Shown: positions 44,626 through 56,340 of the stretch, piece after piece
How positions within the stretch are numbered: the first letter of the stretch is position 1
Layout: the number at the start of each line of letters is the position of its first letter
Origin: Protonemura montana
Taxonomy: Eukaryota; Arthropoda; Insecta; Plecoptera; Nemouridae
DNA length: 64,000 nt
Direction of reading: 5' to 3'
NCBI GenBank assembly: GCA_947568835.1
Contig: CANOQG010000002.1
Span: 496,001-560,000, forward strand
Position numbers and translations under genes: made by a program
The notes under the pieces: generated by a model
Database searches by the model: none
Told to the model about the DNA's origin: nothing
The model's input: only the letters and a program-made list of their open reading frames with translations

Positions 44626-47338
44626 CTAGCAGTACCCGCTGCCTAACGGCTGCAGTTGATGTTGAGGGTGTGGCCATTTTAGTTAAAACGTTTGTCGAGT
44701 TTTCTTTGATGCCCTATCCAAAGCCTCTAAAAAGGACCATGCAATACCATACAATACCATTGAATACAATTCAATTCCTAACAACACCATAAAATTCCAT
44801 ATAATACTATAGAAACCCAAAGAAACGCATAAAATACCATAGAATACCATTCAATACCTTAGAATACCATAAAATTCCATACAGCATCATAGAATACCAA
44901 AAATACCAAAGAAAAGCAAACAATACCAAACAATACCATACAATACCATAGCATACCATATATTTCCATACAAAACAATTGAATACTAAAAAATACAATT
45001 GAAACGCATTGAATACCTTACATTACCATACAATACCATAGAATACCACACAAAACCATTCAATACCAAACGCACTTATATAATATGAAATAATGCCATA
45101 CAATACCAAAAAAACTCATAGAATACCATAGAATGCCATAAAATACCAGAAAATACCATACACTTCCATAAAGTATTAAACAATACCATACAATACCATA
45201 GAGAACCATACAATACCAAAGAAACCCATATAATACCATAAAAAGCCATACAATACCATACAATACCATACAATACCATACAATACCATACACTACAAAA
45301 GAAACCCATAAAATACCGTAGAATACCATAAAGTTCCATAAAACACCATAGAATACCATTCAATTCAATACAACACTATAGAATACCATCGAATACCATA
45401 AACACCATACAATACCATATAAACCCATAGAATACCATAGAATACCATAGAAAAATAAAGAATACTATAGAATACCATACAATACCATAGAAACCCATAA
45501 AATACCATACATTACCATACAATACCATACAATATTATACAATAACATAAAATATCAAACAACATCATACATTACCATACAATACCATAGAATACCATAG
45601 AATACCATAGCACTCCATAGAATACCATAGCATACCATAGAATACCATAGCATACCATAGAATACCATAGAATATCATAGAATACCATAGAATACCATAG
45701 AATACCATAGCACTCCATAGAATACCATAGCATACCATAGAATACCATAGTATACCATAGAATACCATAGCATACCATAGAATACCAAAGAATATCATAG
45801 AATACCATAGAATACCATTGAATACCATAGAATACCATAGCATACCATAGAATACCATAGAATACCATAGAATATCATAGAATACCATAGAATACCATAG
45901 AATACCATTGAATACCATCGAATACCATAGCATACCATATAATATCATAGAATACCATAGAATACCAGAGACTACCATAGAATACCATAGAATACCATAG
46001 ACTACCATATAACACCATAAAGTACTATATAATATTATACAATTCCATAGAAAACCATATTAAACTGAGATTGCTTATTTGGATTAGATTTGATAAAACT
46101 GCACTCTGTCATTAATGACGTTTTGAATTTAAATACCTGTTGAATGATCACGGCATCCTCGAAAATTAAATAAATATTCACGGCGTCCTGATTCGATGAA
46201 AGATATCTGTCAAATGTTTATCTTTCATCTGTCAATGTCACTCTAAACCTAGTTTTGGCAAAATCATCAATAAAAAACTAATAAAGTATGTTTTGTTTGT
46301 TTGAAAACCCTATTTAATGTCTTAAAGACATGCAAAGAAAGTTAGGATTGCTATTGATTTACATAATTGTCACAAATATCATTGATGGCTTGGAATCAAC
46401 TGTATGATCTTGTCTAGGCTGGGGATGGAGAAAAATCGTCGTATTTTAAGAAATTTCTTGACTTTCGTATACTATTTACAATAAATATCTTTAAATATAT
46501 TTACAAAAGATTCCAATAGTTGTTGTTATAGATTGTTTAACTTTCCAAACCTTTTTGACGTGTAAATAACCTCCACAAGAATGCCACGGGCTTGTCAAGT
46601 GGCTATTTTTCATCTTGCTAGCCAAGACATCAACAATATTTTTGATACTTTACTATAATAATGCACTTAAAAATCACCGTGAAAAAGACGTAGCGGAATG
46701 TAAACCTGAATTTGAACCAATATAAGCCAATTTCACACGTTTTTCCTTCAGTTCTGGAGATTTCGAAAATAATTTGACATTGACGTTGACTTTGACGTTT
46801 GAATTTGACGTTTAATTTGGCCTGATAATCCACTGCTGAGAAGATACATTCACGGTTTCGTACACCTTGCCGAGGTGACAAAATAGCAAACAATTGAACA
46901 AAGCTGTCAGTTTATTAGCAAAATTAATTCTTTTTCACGTAAAACGATTGCAATTAAATGTGTTTTCGCTCAATTACATCAACAAATTTAATATGAATGT
47001 ATGAAAAATCACCGAGAAGCTCGAGGTTAGACAAACTTCAGTATTAAAAGAGTTATCAAATCGAGCTGCATCGCCTGGCTCCGAGATATCTTGCCGTCAT
47101 ATTTAGCAACTTTTCACCATGAAAACGATTTTTAATCGCTGTGAAAATGTCGCACGCCAATGTAAAAGTTAATTCTGAAAAATTCTAGCCCATTTCCGTA
47201 CGTTTTTAGTCGAATTTCGCAATTTCTATAACCAGTAGAGCGGCCGGTTACATCCCAGCCAGCCACCCACCCAGCCAGCCATCCACCCACAAACTAAAAA
47301 GTTGAACATCGCGATTTAAAGCTTTTATATAAGGTTAA
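44626..47338 (-). mobile_element. Helitron E5, non-autonomous
   Basis: The 3' end at 44626 has the variant hairpin GCTGCC-TAAC-GGCTGC (plus strand). About 90 bp of 3' sequence follows, then a short decamer array (about 44736-46060), the roughly 550-bp inner segment and the 5' block ending 47338. No gene. Confidence 0.82.
44736..46060. repeat. Decamer microsatellite in E5
   Basis: The left half (44736-45540) is degenerate with ATACCATACA and A-rich variants. The right half (45580-46000) is homogeneous ATACCATAGA/ATACCATAGC. Decay is strongest toward the element's 3' end, as in E2. Confidence 0.93.
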
Positions 47339-47495
47339 CTAGCAGTACCCGCTGCCTAACGGCTGCAGTTGAAGTCGAGGGTGTGGGCATTTTGGTTTAA
47401 ACTGTCCACATTATAAACAATCCATAAAACATCGACAACTTTCTCGAGTTTTCTTTGATGCCCTATCCTAATTCTCTAAAAAGGACCACAGCTAA

Positions 47496-48114
47496 AAGTA
47501 CCATGCAATACCATACAATACCATAGAATATCATAAAATACCATAGAAAACCATACAATATCATAGAATACCAAAGAACTCCATAGAATACCATAGAATA
47601 CCATAGAATACCATAGAACTTCATAGAATACCATATAATATCATAGAATACCATATAATACCAAACATGATCAAAGAATACCATATAACTCCATAGAATA
47701 CCATAGAATACCATAGAACTCCATAGAATACCATAGAATACCATAGAATACCATTGAACTCCATAGAATACCATAGAATTCCATAGACTAACATTGAACT
47801 CCATAGAATACCATAGAATACAATAGAATATCATATAATACCAAAAAATATCATAGAATACCATAGAACTCCGTAGAATACCATAGAATACCATAGAATA
47901 CCATAGAACTCCATAGAATACCATATAATACCATATAATACCATAGAATACCATATAATACCAAACAATATCATAGAATACCAAATAACACCATAGAATA
48001 CCAAAAATACCAAACAATACCATAGAATACCATAGAATACTATACAATGCCATACAATAGCATAGAATCCCAAACAATATCATAAAATACCATAGAACTC
48101 TATAGAATACCATA
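47496..48114. repeat. Decamer microsatellite in E6, left part
   Basis: ATACCATAGA-type array that stops abruptly at ...GAATACCATA where CTAG of Helitron C begins. Confidence 0.93.
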
Positions 48115-48142
48115 CTAGCAGTACCCGATGCCTAACGGCACC
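48115..48142 (-). other. Helitron 3' terminus with hairpin (copy C)
   Basis: CTAG 48115-48118, 8-nt spacer, then the GATGCC-TAAC-GGCACC hairpin (plus strand, 48127-48142). The host T required after CTAG is present on the minus strand. Confidence 0.9.
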
Positions 48143-49097
48143 TGTTGTTCTTATCCCTAGTGGTTTTATTTTAGTATATTAGTATTGTCTTTGAACTTGG
48201 ATTAACAATTACAAATAGCTCACTACTGTTTTTCTAGTACCCTATGCCCATAGGGCATATGCCGATAGGATAGATCATGACAAAAATATATGGGCCTAGG
48301 CCAAAATCTAGTCCCTAAGCCCTGGGACCGAACTGAGACTTTACACTTAATGTAGCCTCTACGCATACATTTAAGAAACTTTTATGGGACAACAAAATAA
48401 AGTACTGAAAAAATGGCAAGAAAACAAAGTATTGTGCCCTTACGACTTGATATACCATACTATGCCTGATTTCCGCCAGTACTTTCAACGATGATGGCTA
48501 ACCAGCAGCATTGCTTATAAGGACACAACCATTTGGTGTGCTTTTTGGACAGAAAGGAATCATTACAAATATTTTTGGTTTGGTTTCAGTGACGAAGGTT
48601 TTTTTTTGAAGATTAAACACACAAAAAATGTACCTATTCATTACTGTAATTTTTATTTGCCAATATTATGATCATTTTTACAAATATAAGAAATATTCAC
48701 ATGTTTACGACGATTTGCGTTGAAAACTTTGACCATTTGAAAGCAACAGTCAATGCAGACCAGCCATGTCGCAGTATCGCCACTGTTCATTCGTAATTGA
48801 AAGTAATCTCCGCAATGGTGCCATGAAGAAGTTCCTTCTCCACGATTGGCAGGGGGAGGGGCTGTCTAAAACAAAATAAAAATAGACGGCAAGAGAGAGG
48901 CACCATTCTTGGAGAAATGAAAAGTTTCTAAATGTATTCAAGCTGTTAAGTGAGAGAATTTTAAAAATATTTGTTATGCCGGGGCCCCCATCCCGCCCCG
49001 GCAGCATGGCGATCGTCGCACACTACATCGCCTCTGCCTTACACTATCAAAGATTGTGCAGCCCGTTGCAAGCAACAGGAATCTCTGATGTGCGGAC

Positions 49098-49752
49098 ATG
49101 CAAGGATACATGCAAGGATCAACTGTGTCGGATAGGTAGGATGCATTGTTCAGTTTTTAGACTGGTGCAATGCTATCATGCTTGGTTGTTAGTTGGTTTG
49201 ACATTCTAAGATGGAATCAAGAAGAGAGATGCAAGGATTCATGCAAGGATCAACTGTGTCGGATAGGTAGGATGCATTGTTCAGTTTTTAGACTGATGCA
49301 ATGCTATCATGCTTGGTGGTTAGTTGGTTTGACATTCCAAGATGGAATCAAGAAGAGAGATGCAAGGATTCATGCAAGGATCAACTGTGTCGGATAGGTA
49401 GGATGCATTGTTCAGTTTTTAGACTGATGCAATGCTATCATGCTTGGTGGTTAGTTGGTTTGGCATTCCAAGATGGAATCAAGAAGAGAGATGCAAGGAT
49501 TCATGCAAGGATCAACTGTGTCGGATAGGTAGGATGCATTGTTCAGTTTTTAGACTGATGCAATGCTATCATGCTTGGTGGTTAGTTGGTTTGACATTCC
49601 AAGATGGAATCAAGAAGAGAGATGCAAGGATTCATGCAAGGATCAACTGTGTCGGATAGGTAGGATGCATTGTTCAGTTTTTAGACTGGTGCAATGCTAT
49701 CATGCTTGGTGGATAGTTGGTTTGACATTCCAAGATAGAATCAAGAAAAGAG
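49098..49752. repeat. 131-bp tandem repeat, 5 units (copy C)
   Basis: Unit starts at 49098, 49229, 49360, 49491 and 49622, all 131 bp apart and almost identical. Copy A has two units at the same site. Each unit carries a 75-codon plus-strand frame (MLSCLVVSWF...), which is repeat-derived. Confidence 0.95.
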
Positions 49753-49811
49753 AAACATGCAGTAAAAAGACCGACACGAAAGTAAGATTGTGACCTTAAA
49801 AAAATTGCAAA

Positions 49812-50309
49812 CATGCAGATAGAAAACAGCAGGTTGCATAACTATTAACTACTTACTTATACCGACTACTACTACTTACTACTAAGTAACTACTTTACTA
49901 AATCTATGGTATTTTTTTTTGTTTTTTTGTTTTTTTGAACATGCATGACATGCAGATGGAAAACAGCAGGTTGCATAACTATTAACTACTTACTAACCAA
50001 CTACTACTTATTACTACTTAGTAACTACTTTACTAAATCTATGGTATTTTTTTTTGTTTTTTTGTTTTTTTGAACATGCATGACATGCAGATAGAAAACA
50101 GCAGGTTGCATAACTATAAACTACTTACTTACCAACTACTACTTATTACTACTTAGTAACTACTTTACTAAATCTATGGTATTTTTTTTTGTTTTTTTGT
50201 TTTTTTGAACATGCATGACATGCAGATAGAAAACAGCAGGTTGCATAACTATAAACTACTTACTTACCAACTACTACTACTTACTACTTAGTAACTACTT
50301 TACTAAATC

Positions 50310-50341
<32 letters not shown>

Positions 50342-50575
50342 GAACATGCATGACATGCAGATGGAAAACAGCAGGTTGCATAACTATTAACTACTTACTT
50401 ACCAACTACTACTACTTACTACTTAGTAACTACTTTACTAAATCTACGATATGTTTTTTTATTTATTATTTTTTTTTTTTGGTCATGCATGACATGCAAA
50501 TGGAAAACAGCAGGCTGCATTTCTCATACTATTAGTTAGAAGTAACTACTTTACTAATTGTATGTACAATATAAT
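49812..50575. repeat. About 136-bp tandem repeat with poly-T tracts, 6 units (copy C)
   Basis: Six units beginning CATGCAGAT or CATGCAAAT, each with TACTACT-rich sequence and a T-run. One T-run (about 50318-50341) is uninterrupted. Twice the copy number seen in A and B. Confidence 0.92.
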
Positions 50576-50862
50576 CTATCAATTAATTTACATGCATAAT
50601 TGTCTAGCTCTGGGAGGAGCAGTTCCGTTAGAGTGTCCACATGCGAGCGCAATGGTCGTGAAGTTAAAGGGCTATGCGGCGTCCGGTGCTTTATACCTGC
50701 AGCAGAAAAGCGTGTCAGCATGGTGAAATATATAAGAATTGGGTTGCTACCTGCCGTGCTAGTCACGGTTCCTGGTCTGCCCTACCTAGCCTTACTGAAT
50801 TTAAATTTATCTAGGAAATGTTACCGCTATTGCAAATGTAAGGGATAGAACAATGATAGGAT

Positions 50863-53800
50863 TTAGGAGGAGGAGGAGGCGTCCATTGGAACTTCTTCAT
50901 CCGCATCCGAAACAGCGAGTTGACTAAGCGACTGCTCAAGGGCCTGCTGGTCAGCCTCTTGATAGCCACTACGCGAGGAAGGATCCGCTGCCTGGTGGTC
51001 CGGCGCATGAATCTCGAGCACCTCCTGGTACACGATGTTCTTGGTGAAGGTGGTGTTGCTCGAGACGATCAACTTGCCCTGCGCCTCGTTACCGGCGACT
51101 GCCACGAAGATCGAGTCCAAAGAGCGAGCCCGAGAAAGCGCCACGTATAGCTGACCGTGTCCGAATACTGGTTTTTCTAAATTAATTCCCACCCTCTTTA
51201 AAGATTGACCTTGGGCTTTGTTGATGGTCATGGCGAATGCCAGACGGATCGGAAACTGGCGCCTTGTCATCGTAAAGGGCATGCCAATGTCCGAGGGAGT
51301 TAAATTGACTCTACATAGGAAAGTGCGTCGTCCCGCACAGCGCCCTCCGATGATCCTGCAGTCGATCACGTGCTCGTGGAGTGCAACAACGCTGAGTCGA
51401 GTCCCATTGCATAGGCCGGCTCTCACGTCGACGTTCCTCATGAGCATCACGATTGCATGAACTTTCAGACGAAGCTTGTGCGGTGGCATCCCGGATGGCG
51501 TTAATGAATTTAGATATTCTACGGGATAATCGGTAGCCAAAACGTCGCCATCTTCGCCTTCACTGACATCGACAGTGTCGGCGCTGCAGTATTCGAACAC
51601 GTCACCTTCGAGGCGCTCAAGAACGTTGTCATTGATGTTCAAAGACTCCACGTTCTTCGGGCAGAGGATGGCATGGTCTTGCATCACGGCCATCTCGGCA
51701 GCACTAATGCTCGTGCCGAAGACGGCGTCAATGACGCAGTCCACGACGCATTGGACAGGTAATGCGATGGTGTCATCCGGGAGGTGGCAGTCATTCAAAA
51801 TCTCGCCGTTTCCGACACGCAAGAGCCACTCGACGAACTCTACTTCGCCTGGGTTGGCGCGCATGTTCGCGCGCAGCTCGAGGGTGCGGAACAACGACCA
51901 AAGCGCGCCACGCTTAATGCATTGCTCGACAATGGTCGTTCGGTTGCCATTTCGAACGACTGGGAGGCACTGCCTAAAATCCCCGCCGATAACGATCACC
52001 TTTCCGCCGAACGGACGCTCATCGTTTGTCACGTCTCTTAGCGTCCGCTCGATCACGTTCAGGGCCAGCAGAGGCGCCATGGGTCCTTCATCCAAGATGA
52101 TGACCTTGGCCGCCCTCAGCGAAGCGCCCTCGGCGGAGTTGGGCTTCACGCCAGACGTGCTGTTTTCCACAATCGGAACAGGCAATCGAAATCGCGAGTG
52201 GCAGGTCCTCCCTCCCTTCAGTAACGTCGCCGCAATGCCCGTCCACGCGACGGCCACGGCTCGCTCGCCTCGGGCTCGCAGCGTGCTGATGAGGGTGTTG
52301 TATAGGAAGGTCTTCCCGCTGCCGCCCGGGCCGTCCAGGTAGAAGCACCTCTGCTCGGCGTTCGGGTCGTCGATTGCTGCCATCACCGCGTCGAATGCCA
52401 CGCGCTGCCTGCCGTTGAGCTTCACCACGTTCTCCTCGGCCTCTTCCCTTTCGGCGGTCTGGTCGAACTGCTCGTCGACAGCAACGATGACTGGCACTCG
52501 AGGCGCCGGCAAACCGATTTCGGCGTTGGTCAGGCGGTGTAGGGCAAGGACGGACTGGATGGAATTCAGGGCCAACTGTTCTGCCTCGATGGGGTCGTGT
52601 TCTCGGGCGAAATCTTCGCAGAAATCGCCCTTGAAACGCTCCCATAGAGACAGCGGGTCAAGAGGCTGACAGAACGCGCAAATGATAGCAAACAGCTGAC
52701 GAAGTTCGTTTGGCATCTTTATAGCAACCGCCTCCTGCAGACATTTCTGCCACTCGTCGTCGTCCATTAGAAGGTTGCGTGCGATGGCAGCTTCCTTGAA
52801 GGTAGCGTAAACCCTACCCTGGAACGTGCGCACGTCCTCGAATGAGGTGGCGCCGGCGACGTGTAGCAAAAGGAGACGAAGATGGTATCGCTCGATCTGC
52901 CGGGGCGTCACGGAGTACATTCGGCTGATGATGGAGCCGGCACCTCGCTTTCGTGGCTTCCACGCTTTGCCCTCGAAACGGAAGTGGTACGGGATGTCGA
53001 TGTACTTGTACTGCCGTGCCGCCGGGTTGCTACTATTCAGCGCAAACCATGCCGTCAGCGTAGTCAGCGCAGCCCTGCCGCGTTCTGCTGCGGCTTCCTC
53101 GTCTCCAGGACGGAACGTGACCATGTGGTCACCCTCGAGGTGGATCGCCAAACGGATGATAGTGTGCGACTTTTCGTGCATTTCAAATCCGAAAATTCTC
53201 CACGCAGCCTCTTGGGGACTCACGTAGCGAGAGTCGATGAACTGTGAGACCTCGTCCCACACCAACTCTTGCTGGGCACCGTGCGCTGGACGTGGCTCAT
53301 GATCGCCCTCCGCGGGGACAGAGACGCGGAGCTGGACCCTGGCACAGTCGTGACCTTTGTACACGTACTTGCACAGGTACTTGACCGTCTTCGCGGATCC
53401 ACAGTGCTCGATGTTCAGGTGGCAGTCAAACTTGGAGCTTAAGTACTTGTTGTAAGGCACTACGTCTCGGTTGTCGACCACTCTTCCTGAGATGGTATGC
53501 GTCTGCCCGCTCTCTCGACGGCGATAGACGGTGAAACCCCCCTCGTTGACCACAGTCACATCTGTGAACGACTTGGGGAACTTCTTCTTACACTTTCCGT
53601 CCTCCATGCACACAGAGGACATGTTCCGAGCGCCGCACGGGCCGTGGATCATCGACGACACGATGACCTTGTGCAGTCTCTCCTCGGTCACCGGATCGGG
53701 CAACTCGGCACAGATAAGTGCGTCTACCTCCTCGGGAGTGCGGATCTTGTCCTCGTCGCGAAGGATTACCAGGATGTGAGCGTGAGGGAGTCCACGTTTT

Positions 53801-56340
53801 TGGAACTCGATCACGTGGAAGTGAGCCATGGGAACGCCCAGCACGTGCCTCTTGGTGAGATCAGACATGAGCTCCTTGAGTTTAAGTTGGAATACTCGCG
53901 CGGTGAGATCGGGTCGGTCTTCTGCCCTTTCGTACGCCGCTAGGCTCGTCTGAATCTCAGGCCACTTCGGATTACACGTCATAGTAAGGAAAAGATCGGG
54001 TTTTCCAAACTTGGTGACGATACTCATAGCGTCTTGATATAGCTGCTGGCAATGCCTGGGGCTTCCGATGGAACTGGAAGGCAGAATCACCATCTTCCCG
54101 ACATTGCAGCCCTGCCGCTCAGCACGGTTCGCCAAGTGGTCCATGAGCCCACTGTAGAGTTCGGCGCGCAGCGTTTTCTGGTTCCTGATGACGAACTCAA
54201 GGCGATTGCCCTCAACCTTGATATAGGCGTCTACCATAAACTGCTGCGTCAGCTTGCCGGCGTGCAGCACTGGATGGAAGGCGCCGACACGCTCGTGGAG
54301 TCGATGGCTATAAAACTCCATTAGAGTGACGACGCTGTGCTTAGATTGCCTGGTGTGCGGCATACCTCGTTGCCAGCCGGGTTCTCCACGTGGGAACAAC
54401 AGCACGTAGCTGAGCGGATCCGTGTTGGGCGACAGGACAGACAGCTGCTCAATAAATCCGCCACGAGTATGGATACGAATATCACGTCCTAGAGGAGGCA
54501 TGCCACCGTCAACGCTCTGATAAACAACGGCCACCTCGTGGGCCGTAGGATTTTCGTACAGCCGCCGTCGGTCATCCACGAAACGCAGTTCGGCCATGAC
54601 CTCGGGTCGCCCCTCGGCAGCTGCACGGATCCTGTCGTCGGCCTCCACCTGACCTAACGTTTTAAGCCCTTGGGCAAAAGGATTTATTTCGCGAACCAGC
54701 GCGTCCAGCTCATGAAGCAGGTTGGGTAGCAGATTAGCATTCTGGCGCCTGTCCATTCGATGCGTCTTCGCTTGTTCCGCGTCAAGAAAGTACAGGTGCG
54801 AATAGAGGGGATTCTGCACCGCCTGCCCCATATGGCCGATCCTATGCTGGATGTTGCCATGGACACGAAAACAGTATGTGCCACGGCCCTGGGGGATGTC
54901 CGTCTTAACTCCGACTGAAGCGAAGGAGAGCGAACTGTTGTACGACCGGATGTTTTTGCGGAAGTTCTTAGACTCGCAATGATCTCCGGTCAGCAACGCA
55001 TGCATTAAATCGGGATACGCGAGGAGAGGCTCGAGGATTACGTTGCCCGAGTGACAACAGAGTTTGTAAATTTTGTCAGAAGGACGCTCTCCTGCGAAGT
55101 ACAGAGCGCCGCACACCCTGCATACTTCGTCCATTCTGCCGCAGTGAAAAAGGGCGACGTCAGCGACGTCTTGCCGTGCAGCCTCCAAGTGGAAAGGATG
55201 AAGGTTCACTGGAGCAAGATCAGGTTCGAACTGATCGTCTGCCACGTCAATAGCCTCGACCGCGACTCGCTGGCTTTGCTCTAGTTCAGCCTCTTGGGCG
55301 CGTTGAGACGCCTCCTCCTCAGCGCGCTGAGAGACTTCCACTTCGAATGCCGCGAGCTTATCCCTGGTCTCTATATTTCGACGCTGCTGAGATCGCTCCC
55401 GCGCGGCGACTAATCGGCTCTCGCGCGCCTCTGTAGTCTCATGCTGCCTTTCACACTGCGTTTGAACTGCCTTCTGGCTTAATCGCTGAAGGCGCTGTTC
55501 CTCAGCTTCGTCGCTCAAGCGGCGACGCTTGAACTCTGCCATAAGGGCTAGTCGCTGAAGGCGCTGTTCGTCAGCTTCGTTACTCAAGCGGCGACGCTTT
55601 GACTCTGCCATAAGGGCTAGTCGCTGAAGGCGCTGTTCGTCAGCTTCGTCACTCAAGCGGCAACGCTTTGACTCTGCCTTAAGGGCTAGTCGCTGAAGGC
55701 GCTGTTCTTCCGTACATTTTGCCAAGCGGAGGCGCTCAGACTCGGCCTTTTTAGCAAGAAGCTGTAGGCGTCGTCCCTCAGAAGCTTCGTCTAGTCGTCG
55801 ACGCTTCGACTCGGCAACCTGAGCCAGACGCAGAAGACGCTGGGCCTCATCCTCAGCCTTTCTGCGCTGGCGAGCATTTCTAGCTTTTTCCGCTAGTCGG
55901 GCACTCCGTTCGTTTGCTGCTACTTGCACGTTCTTATCCTCTTGGAGCTGGCCAACTGAATTTTCCAGGATCTGAGTCTGGTCAAGGGATGGGAGTATAG
56001 ACGGCAAATTGTCGGAAAAGGAATGCATATAGCGGCTTGTAGAGGGTTGATCATAAAAAGCTGGAAGAGAAGCGGGGGCGGCCTGTTCTAATAATGAATC
56101 ATGCTTTAAGACACTCACCGGGGCTTCTCTAAGAACAGCGGAAAGAAAAGGACGCTGCTCGTCGAGCGTCGACGTCGACGGGCTTGCAGTCGCCTGATGG
56201 TCGGCGTGCTCGGCCGTCTCTCTCGTCCTCGCTCTCTCGTCAGCAGCAGCCCTTTTCCTCGCCGCCGCGCTCTCCGCTCTTGCCGTTGCACCTTTCCCGC
56301 CCTTCCGAGACGTCAGATTTACACGCTTCTTGGGTGGCAT
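50863..56340 (-). CDS. Helitron Rep/helicase transposase (copy C)
   Basis: An intact 1825-aa protein, nearly identical to copy A and with the same motifs: coiled-coil repeats (about 140-320), CRVCG and CCHSG, HUH in GLPHAHIL, Y2 in KYVYKGHD, Walker A GPGGSGKT, Walker B ILDEGPMAP, NKAQGQS and YVALSRA. Differences seen by eye include VGINLEKP for VGIHLEKP near 1717, CNVGKMVILPSSSIGS for CNFGKMVILPSSFIGS near 760, and one extra C-terminal serine from an added GGA triplet in a purine run over the stop. That so few changes separate A and C, with no stops, suggests recent transposition or very recent duplication. Confidence 0.94.
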   Translation of the reverse strand: MPPKKRVNLTSRKGGKGATARAESAAARKRAAADERARTRETAEHADHQATASPSTSTLDEQRPFLSAVLREAPVSVLKHDSLLEQAAPASLPAFYDQPSTSRYMHSFSDNLPSILPSLDQTQILENSVGQLQEDKNVQVAANERSARLAEKARNARQRRKAEDEAQRLLRLAQVAESKRRRLDEASEGRRLQLLAKKAESERLRLAKCTEEQRLQRLALKAESKRCRLSDEADEQRLQRLALMAESKRRRLSNEADEQRLQRLALMAEFKRRRLSDEAEEQRLQRLSQKAVQTQCERQHETTEARESRLVAARERSQQRRNIETRDKLAAFEVEVSQRAEEEASQRAQEAELEQSQRVAVEAIDVADDQFEPDLAPVNLHPFHLEAARQDVADVALFHCGRMDEVCRVCGALYFAGERPSDKIYKLCCHSGNVILEPLLAYPDLMHALLTGDHCESKNFRKNIRSYNSSLSFASVGVKTDIPQGRGTYCFRVHGNIQHRIGHMGQAVQNPLYSHLYFLDAEQAKTHRMDRRQNANLLPNLLHELDALVREINPFAQGLKTLGQVEADDRIRAAAEGRPEVMAELRFVDDRRRLYENPTAHEVAVVYQSVDGGMPPLGRDIRIHTRGGFIEQLSVLSPNTDPLSYVLLFPRGEPGWQRGMPHTRQSKHSVVTLMEFYSHRLHERVGAFHPVLHAGKLTQQFMVDAYIKVEGNRLEFVIRNQKTLRAELYSGLMDHLANRAERQGCNVGKMVILPSSSIGSPRHCQQLYQDAMSIVTKFGKPDLFLTMTCNPKWPEIQTSLAAYERAEDRPDLTARVFQLKLKELMSDLTKRHVLGVPMAHFHVIEFQKRGLPHAHILVILRDEDKIRTPEEVDALICAELPDPVTEERLHKVIVSSMIHGPCGARNMSSVCMEDGKCKKKFPKSFTDVTVVNEGGFTVYRRRESGQTHTISGRVVDNRDVVPYNKYLSSKFDCHLNIEHCGSAKTVKYLCKYVYKGHDCARVQLRVSVPAEGDHEPRPAHGAQQELVWDEVSQFIDSRYVSPQEAAWRIFGFEMHEKSHTIIRLAIHLEGDHMVTFRPGDEEAAAERGRAALTTLTAWFALNSSNPAARQYKYIDIPYHFRFEGKAWKPRKRGAGSIISRMYSVTPRQIERYHLRLLLLHVAGATSFEDVRTFQGRVYATFKEAAIARNLLMDDDEWQKCLQEAVAIKMPNELRQLFAIICAFCQPLDPLSLWERFKGDFCEDFAREHDPIEAEQLALNSIQSVLALHRLTNAEIGLPAPRVPVIVAVDEQFDQTAEREEAEENVVKLNGRQRVAFDAVMAAIDDPNAEQRCFYLDGPGGSGKTFLYNTLISTLRARGERAVAVAWTGIAATLLKGGRTCHSRFRLPVPIVENSTSGVKPNSAEGASLRAAKVIILDEGPMAPLLALNVIERTLRDVTNDERPFGGKVIVIGGDFRQCLPVVRNGNRTTIVEQCIKRGALWSLFRTLELRANMRANPGEVEFVEWLLRVGNGEILNDCHLPDDTIALPVQCVVDCVIDAVFGTSISAAEMAVMQDHAILCPKNVESLNINDNVLERLEGDVFEYCSADTVDVSEGEDGDVLATDYPVEYLNSLTPSGMPPHKLRLKVHAIVMLMRNVDVRAGLCNGTRLSVVALHEHVIDCRIIGGRCAGRRTFLCRVNLTPSDIGMPFTMTRRQFPIRLAFAMTINKAQGQSLKRVGINLEKPVFGHGQLYVALSRARSLDSIFVAVAGNEAQGKLIVSSNTTFTKNIVYQEVLEIHAPDHQAADPSSRSGYQEADQQALEQSLSQLAVSDADEEVPMDASSSS

